DNA of 64,000 bases, from positions 124,001 through 188,000 of the forward strand of contig CABUJR010000001.1 of the NCBI GenBank assembly GCA_902492015.1. The letters run 5' to 3'. Below are positions 61,112 through 64,000 of the stretch, one piece after another (within the stretch, counting starts at the first letter, position 1; every line of letters starts with the position of its first letter). The DNA is from an uncultured Eubacteriales bacterium (lineage in GTDB: Bacteria > Bacillota > Clostridia > TANB77 > CAG-508). The position numbers and the translations under genes are program-made. The notes beneath the pieces were generated by a model that saw only the letters and a list, made by a program, of their open reading frames with translations, made no database searches and was not told where the DNA came from.

Positions 61112-61591
61112 ATGTTAAAAGAATTTAAAAAATTTGCTACTCGTGGAAATATTGTAGATTTAGCTGTTGGTGTTGTGATTGGTGGTGCTTTTCAATCAAT
61201 CATAAATTCACTTGTATCAGATATTATTATGCCTGCAGTTTCCATTTTTACTGGAAAAGTCGATTTTTCAGATATGGTTTTTACAGTAGGCAGTGCTTCA
61301 ATAAAATATGGTAATTTTATTACTGCTATTGTAAATTTTCTAATCATTGCTTTTTCTATATTTTTGGCACTTAGATATTTGAATAAACTAAATCAAAAAA
61401 TGGAAAATATTAAATTTGGAAAAATTAAAAAAATATCTTCAAAATTTAAAGAAGATACAAAAGATGACATACCTTGCACTCCTACTGTAAAGATTTGTCC
61501 TTATTGTTTTTCTGAAATAAATTATAAAGCAACTAGATGTCCACATTGCACTTCACAACTTGAAGAAAATAAAAATTTAGAAGAAGTTTAA
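61112..61591 (+). CDS. mscL: Large-conductance mechanosensitive channel MscL with zinc-ribbon tail
   Basis: 159 residues. MscL: FKKFATRGNIVDLAVGVVIGGAF (TM1) and NFLIIAFSIFLALRYL (TM2) with the usual periplasmic loop. The normal cytoplasmic helix is extended by a C-terminal segment CPYC...CPHC (near residues 130-150), which should bind one zinc. The gene starts at the ATG at 61112 with AGGTGA before it. The leader of about 90 bases contains an imperfect hairpin (61037-61074). The channel opens on membrane stretch. Confidence 0.93.
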   Translation: MLKEFKKFATRGNIVDLAVGVVIGGAFQSIINSLVSDIIMPAVSIFTGKVDFSDMVFTVGSASIKYGNFITAIVNFLIIAFSIFLALRYLNKLNQKMENIKFGKIKKISSKFKEDTKDDIPCTPTVKICPYCFSEINYKATRCPHCTSQLEENKNLEEV

Positions 61592-61611
61592 TAGCAATTT
61601 CCTACTAAAAA

Positions 61612-61646
61612 ATACAACCTACATCATAATATATTGTAGGTTGTAT
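61612..61646 (+). terminator. Hairpin after mscL
   Basis: ATACAACCTACA pairs with TGTAGGTTGTAT 20 bases after the stop; the U-run is weak. Confidence 0.5.
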
Positions 61647-61718
61647 ATTGTAATATTGTATTTTACATTTTGCATTTTATATATTGTTTTTTATATTCTA
61701 TAATCTAATTTCATAATT

Positions 61719-62420
61719 TTACATTTCATTTAAAATTTGGTCTGCCTCTTCTTGCGTTATATATTTATATTTTACCATTTTATTTAAAACTTGAGCATGT
61801 CTTTGTTTTGCTAAATCTGGATTTTTAGTTGGTGAATATACAGATGGAGCATTTGGAATTCCTGCAAGTAGAGTTGATTCATATAAGCTCATATTTTGCA
61901 CTTCTTTATCAAAATATCCTTCTGCTGCATCATGTATATTATAATATCCATCTCCAAAATACATAGTATTTACATACAGTTCAAAAATTTCTTCTTTACT
62001 ACATTCTTTTTCAAATTCAAAAGCCATAAAAATTTCTGCAATTTTTCTTGTAAATTCTTTCTTTTGAGTAAAATAAGTATTTTTTGCAAGTTGTTGAGTT
62101 ATTGTACTTCCTCCTTCTGCTAAGCTCATTGTTTGTATATCTTTTATAACAGCTCTTGCTATCGAAATTAAATCTATTCCGTTATGTTCAAAAAATCTTC
62201 TATCCTCTACCGCAATAACTGCATGAACATAATCATCAGGCAGGGATTCGAATTCTGTATAATATTCTGTTGCATCTTTTATTTCTTCAACCTTTTCAGA
62301 TATACTTGTTTCTGTTATTGCTTCTTTATACATTGTATACCCTTGATAAGTTAAAACTCCTCCTGCAACTACACCAATCGTTACTATTAAAATTAAAACA
62401 CGCTTCAAAAATTTTTTCAT
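61719..62420 (-). CDS. mtgA: Monofunctional peptidoglycan glycosyltransferase (GT51)
   Basis: 233 residues: an N-terminal membrane helix (9-27), then the GT51 domain. Landmarks: AVEDRRFFEHNGID (catalytic Glu) near residue 70, GGSTITQQLAKN near residue 103, and RKIAEIFMAFEFE near residue 125. There is no transpeptidase domain. It polymerises lipid II. It has its own AGGAGA site. Confidence 0.93.
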   Translation of the reverse strand: MKKFLKRVLILIVTIGVVAGGVLTYQGYTMYKEAITETSISEKVEEIKDATEYYTEFESLPDDYVHAVIAVEDRRFFEHNGIDLISIARAVIKDIQTMSLAEGGSTITQQLAKNTYFTQKKEFTRKIAEIFMAFEFEKECSKEEIFELYVNTMYFGDGYYNIHDAAEGYFDKEVQNMSLYESTLLAGIPNAPSVYSPTKNPDLAKQRHAQVLNKMVKYKYITQEEADQILNEM

Positions 62421-62469
62421 ATACTTCTCCTAATATTGATACTTCATATAGTTAAGAATTATATTTATT

Positions 62470-62922
62470 CTAATATCCTAAACTTTCTAGAAAAGCTTCA
62501 CATCCTTCTACAATATCTTCATAAGTTTTATCAAAATTTCCTGTATACCAAGGATCTGCTATATCTCTCGAATTCTTAGTAAAATCTAAAAGCAAGCTTA
62601 CTTTTCTATCTTTATCATCTCCAACTATTCCAAGAATTGATTGGATATTTCTTTCTTCCATTCCTATTATATAATCATATTTTTCATAATCTGCTTTTTT
62701 AAGTTTTATTGCTTCTCTATGTTCAATCTTTATTCCAACAGAAGTTAGTTTTCTTACTGTACCATAATGAACATCATTTCCAATTTCTTCAGAGCTTGTT
62801 GCAGAAGATGCGATATAAAATTTATCATCTATTCCTCTTTTTCTTGTCATATCTTTTAAAACAAACTCTGCCATTGGAGAGCGACATATATTTCCCAAAC
62901 ATACGAACATTACTTTTATCAT
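62470..62922 (-). CDS. Low-molecular-weight protein-tyrosine phosphatase
   Basis: About 150 residues. The P-loop CLGNICRSPMAE near residue 8 carries the catalytic Cys and Arg, and the general acid Asp is in DIADPWYTG near residue 122. Usual length. It may act on tyrosine kinases of the envelope or on arginine phosphate. The ATG at 62922 is eight bases from AGGAGG; the one at 62928 is too close. Confidence 0.94.
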   Translation of the reverse strand: MIKVMFVCLGNICRSPMAEFVLKDMTRKRGIDDKFYIASSATSSEEIGNDVHYGTVRKLTSVGIKIEHREAIKLKKADYEKYDYIIGMEERNIQSILGIVGDDKDRKVSLLLDFTKNSRDIADPWYTGNFDKTYEDIVEGCEAFLESLGY

Positions 62923-63002
62923 TAACATATCCTCCTGCCCTTATATAATTATTTTACCATAAAAACATTCTATTTCAATTAAATTAAGAAAATATTAAAA
63001 AA

Positions 63003-63033
63003 GAGATGGTAATTCTTTTTTTATTACCATCTC
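63003..63033 (-). terminator. Terminator after ddl
   Basis: GAGATGGTAAT pairs with ATTACCATCTC; on the minus strand it runs into TTTTTTAATATT. Confidence 0.85.
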
Positions 63034-63101
63034 AAAACCATTATTATGACTATTCAAAATCAAAATAAGTATTTTATTATTATTAAATATCTTAAACAAA
63101 A

Positions 63102-64000
63102 TTATTTACTTACTATTTTATTACCTTTTTGCCCTTTAACTCCACCTTGCATTGCAAGTATATTTTGATCATAAGAAAAAGTTAATTTTTCTTTATCTCT
63201 AAATCTTTTTATAGCTATATCTATAATTTCATCTAATTCCTCTTCAAAAGTCTTTCCAGTTGCTTCCCATAAATAGTAAGATAATGCTCCTGGAATTGTA
63301 TTTATTTCATTAACATATACTTTATCTGTTTCAGTATCTATTAAGAAATCTACTCTTGCAACACCACTACATCCTAAAGTTTTAAATACTTCTTTTGCCA
63401 AACTTTTAATCTCTTCTGTTTTTTCTTTACTTATATCTGCTGGAATTTTTTTATTAGCAAAACCATTATTTTCTGATTTTGCACCTCCTGTTTTTGAACC
63501 ATATTTTACAGAAACTCCTTTTCCACCAATAGTTCCACCTTTAGATTTTCCATCTCCTATATATTTATCTGTATAACTTAAAATTTCATCTGAGAAAAAT
63601 GGTTCTTCACACACAGAAGTTTCAGATTCTGTTAAATTTCCTATTACAGAACAATTTATTTCTTTTAGCTTTTCTACAGCTTTTTCAACTATAATTCTAT
63701 CTGCAAATTCCATTGCAAATTCTATAGCTTCTTCTAATTCATGTTTATTTTTTGCTTTCTTTATTCCAACACTAGAACCCAAATTTCCTGGTTTTACAAT
63801 CATTGGATAAGATAATTTTTCATCTATTTCTTTTAATATTTTTTCCTCATCTTTTATGTATTCCATAGAATAGAAAGAAAAATAATCTACAACTGGTATT
63901 CCAGATTCTCTTAAAACTTTCTTTTGTAGAATTTTATCCATTCCTATACTTGATGCCATTATATCAGGTCCTACAAAAGGAATTCCAAGTAAATTAACAA
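63102..64000 (-). CDS. ddl: D-alanine--D-alanine ligase, partial (N-terminus beyond window)
   Basis: The frame is open through the right edge: it reads LGIPFVGPDIMASSIGMDK, so the ATG at 63959 is internal and the start lies beyond 64000. Landmarks: VKPGNLGSSVGI (ATP site), KIPADISKEKTEEIKSLAKEVF, GVARVDFLID and the metal loop VNEINTIPGALSYYLWE. A Gly/Lys-rich insert (DGKSKGGTIGGKGVSVKYGS) extends the active-site loop. Makes the D-Ala-D-Ala dipeptide of the wall. Confidence 0.95.
   Translation of the reverse strand, partial: VNLLGIPFVGPDIMASSIGMDKILQKKVLRESGIPVVDYFSFYSMEYIKDEEKILKEIDEKLSYPMIVKPGNLGSSVGIKKAKNKHELEEAIEFAMEFADRIIVEKAVEKLKEINCSVIGNLTESETSVCEEPFFSDEILSYTDKYIGDGKSKGGTIGGKGVSVKYGSKTGGAKSENNGFANKKIPADISKEKTEEIKSLAKEVFKTLGCSGVARVDFLIDTETDKVYVNEINTIPGALSYYLWEATGKTFEEELDEIIDIAIKRFRDKEKLTFSYDQNILAMQGGVKGQKGNKIVSK

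Overview
The window reads as chromosome from a very AT-rich, Gram-positive anaerobe of the Clostridia. The evidence is AAAGGAG-type ribosome sites before nearly every gene, a ferredoxin-dependent 2-oxoacid oxidoreductase, a Spo0E-like regulator with Spo0A-type boxes, LysM proteins, a sortase, a RodA/MinD/MinE cell-shape set, EndoA (MazF) and the YmfF/YmfH peptidase pair. It probably comes from an uncultured gut lineage, but I cannot name a genus from sequence alone. No rRNA, CRISPR array, transposase or integrase is visible.

Layout. 1-6 kb: a partial gene, a GC-richer HIT-like gene, a nitroreductase, asnS, a GNAT and mazF. 6-10 kb: dusB, rodA, minE with a long tail, and minD, on the minus strand. 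10-13.4 kb: porGDAB on the plus strand from a clear promoter. 13.4-19 kb: an intergenic region with tandem Spo0A-type boxes and a candidate small RNA, then rsmA, a TSCPD protein, dgt, hslO and an M14 peptidase. 19-24 kb: poorly characterised accessory genes. 24-29.7 kb: a cell-surface operon with two cohesin-like proteins, a sortase and a dockerin-bearing glucosaminidase. 30-43 kb: housekeeping genes (cutA, Ppx/GppA, YjjX, SDR, amylase, patatin, mscS, nudix, spo0E-like, lgt, ymfH/ymfF, PPC, nudix). 43.1-45.6 kb: a 2.3-kb islet next to tRNA-Cys, plus tRNA-Gly. 46-52.4 kb: a membrane protein, a ZIP transporter, prfA, another GC-rich single gene, and a YhaN/YhaO-like nuclease pair with a small gene between them. 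52.5-60.4 kb: two successive operons holding an orphan VirD4/TraG-type ATPase, a DnaJ-like co-chaperone, coiled-coil and amphipathic-repeat proteins and a predicted gluzincin metalloprotease. 61-64 kb: mscL with a zinc-ribbon tail, a GT51 transglycosylase, a low-molecular-weight phosphatase and a partial ddl.

How genes work together. Many genes serve the envelope: RodA, the GT51 enzyme, Ddl, Lgt, the M14 peptidase, the glucosaminidase, sortase and MscS/MscL. The cohesin/dockerin locus could dock a wall hydrolase onto a sortase-anchored scaffold. The VirD4 cluster has no relaxase, VirB4 or other conjugation gene in view, so it is the best candidate for an undescribed, possibly export-related system.

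The window also holds several RNA or DNA structures not explained by genes. These are hairpins lying exactly between the ribosome site and the start codon of three genes, a 33-base palindrome covering another ribosome site, a 172-base rod-like inverted repeat, and two families of repeated intergenic hairpins. Two genes (virD4 and a LysM protein) are each split by a single-base frameshift.
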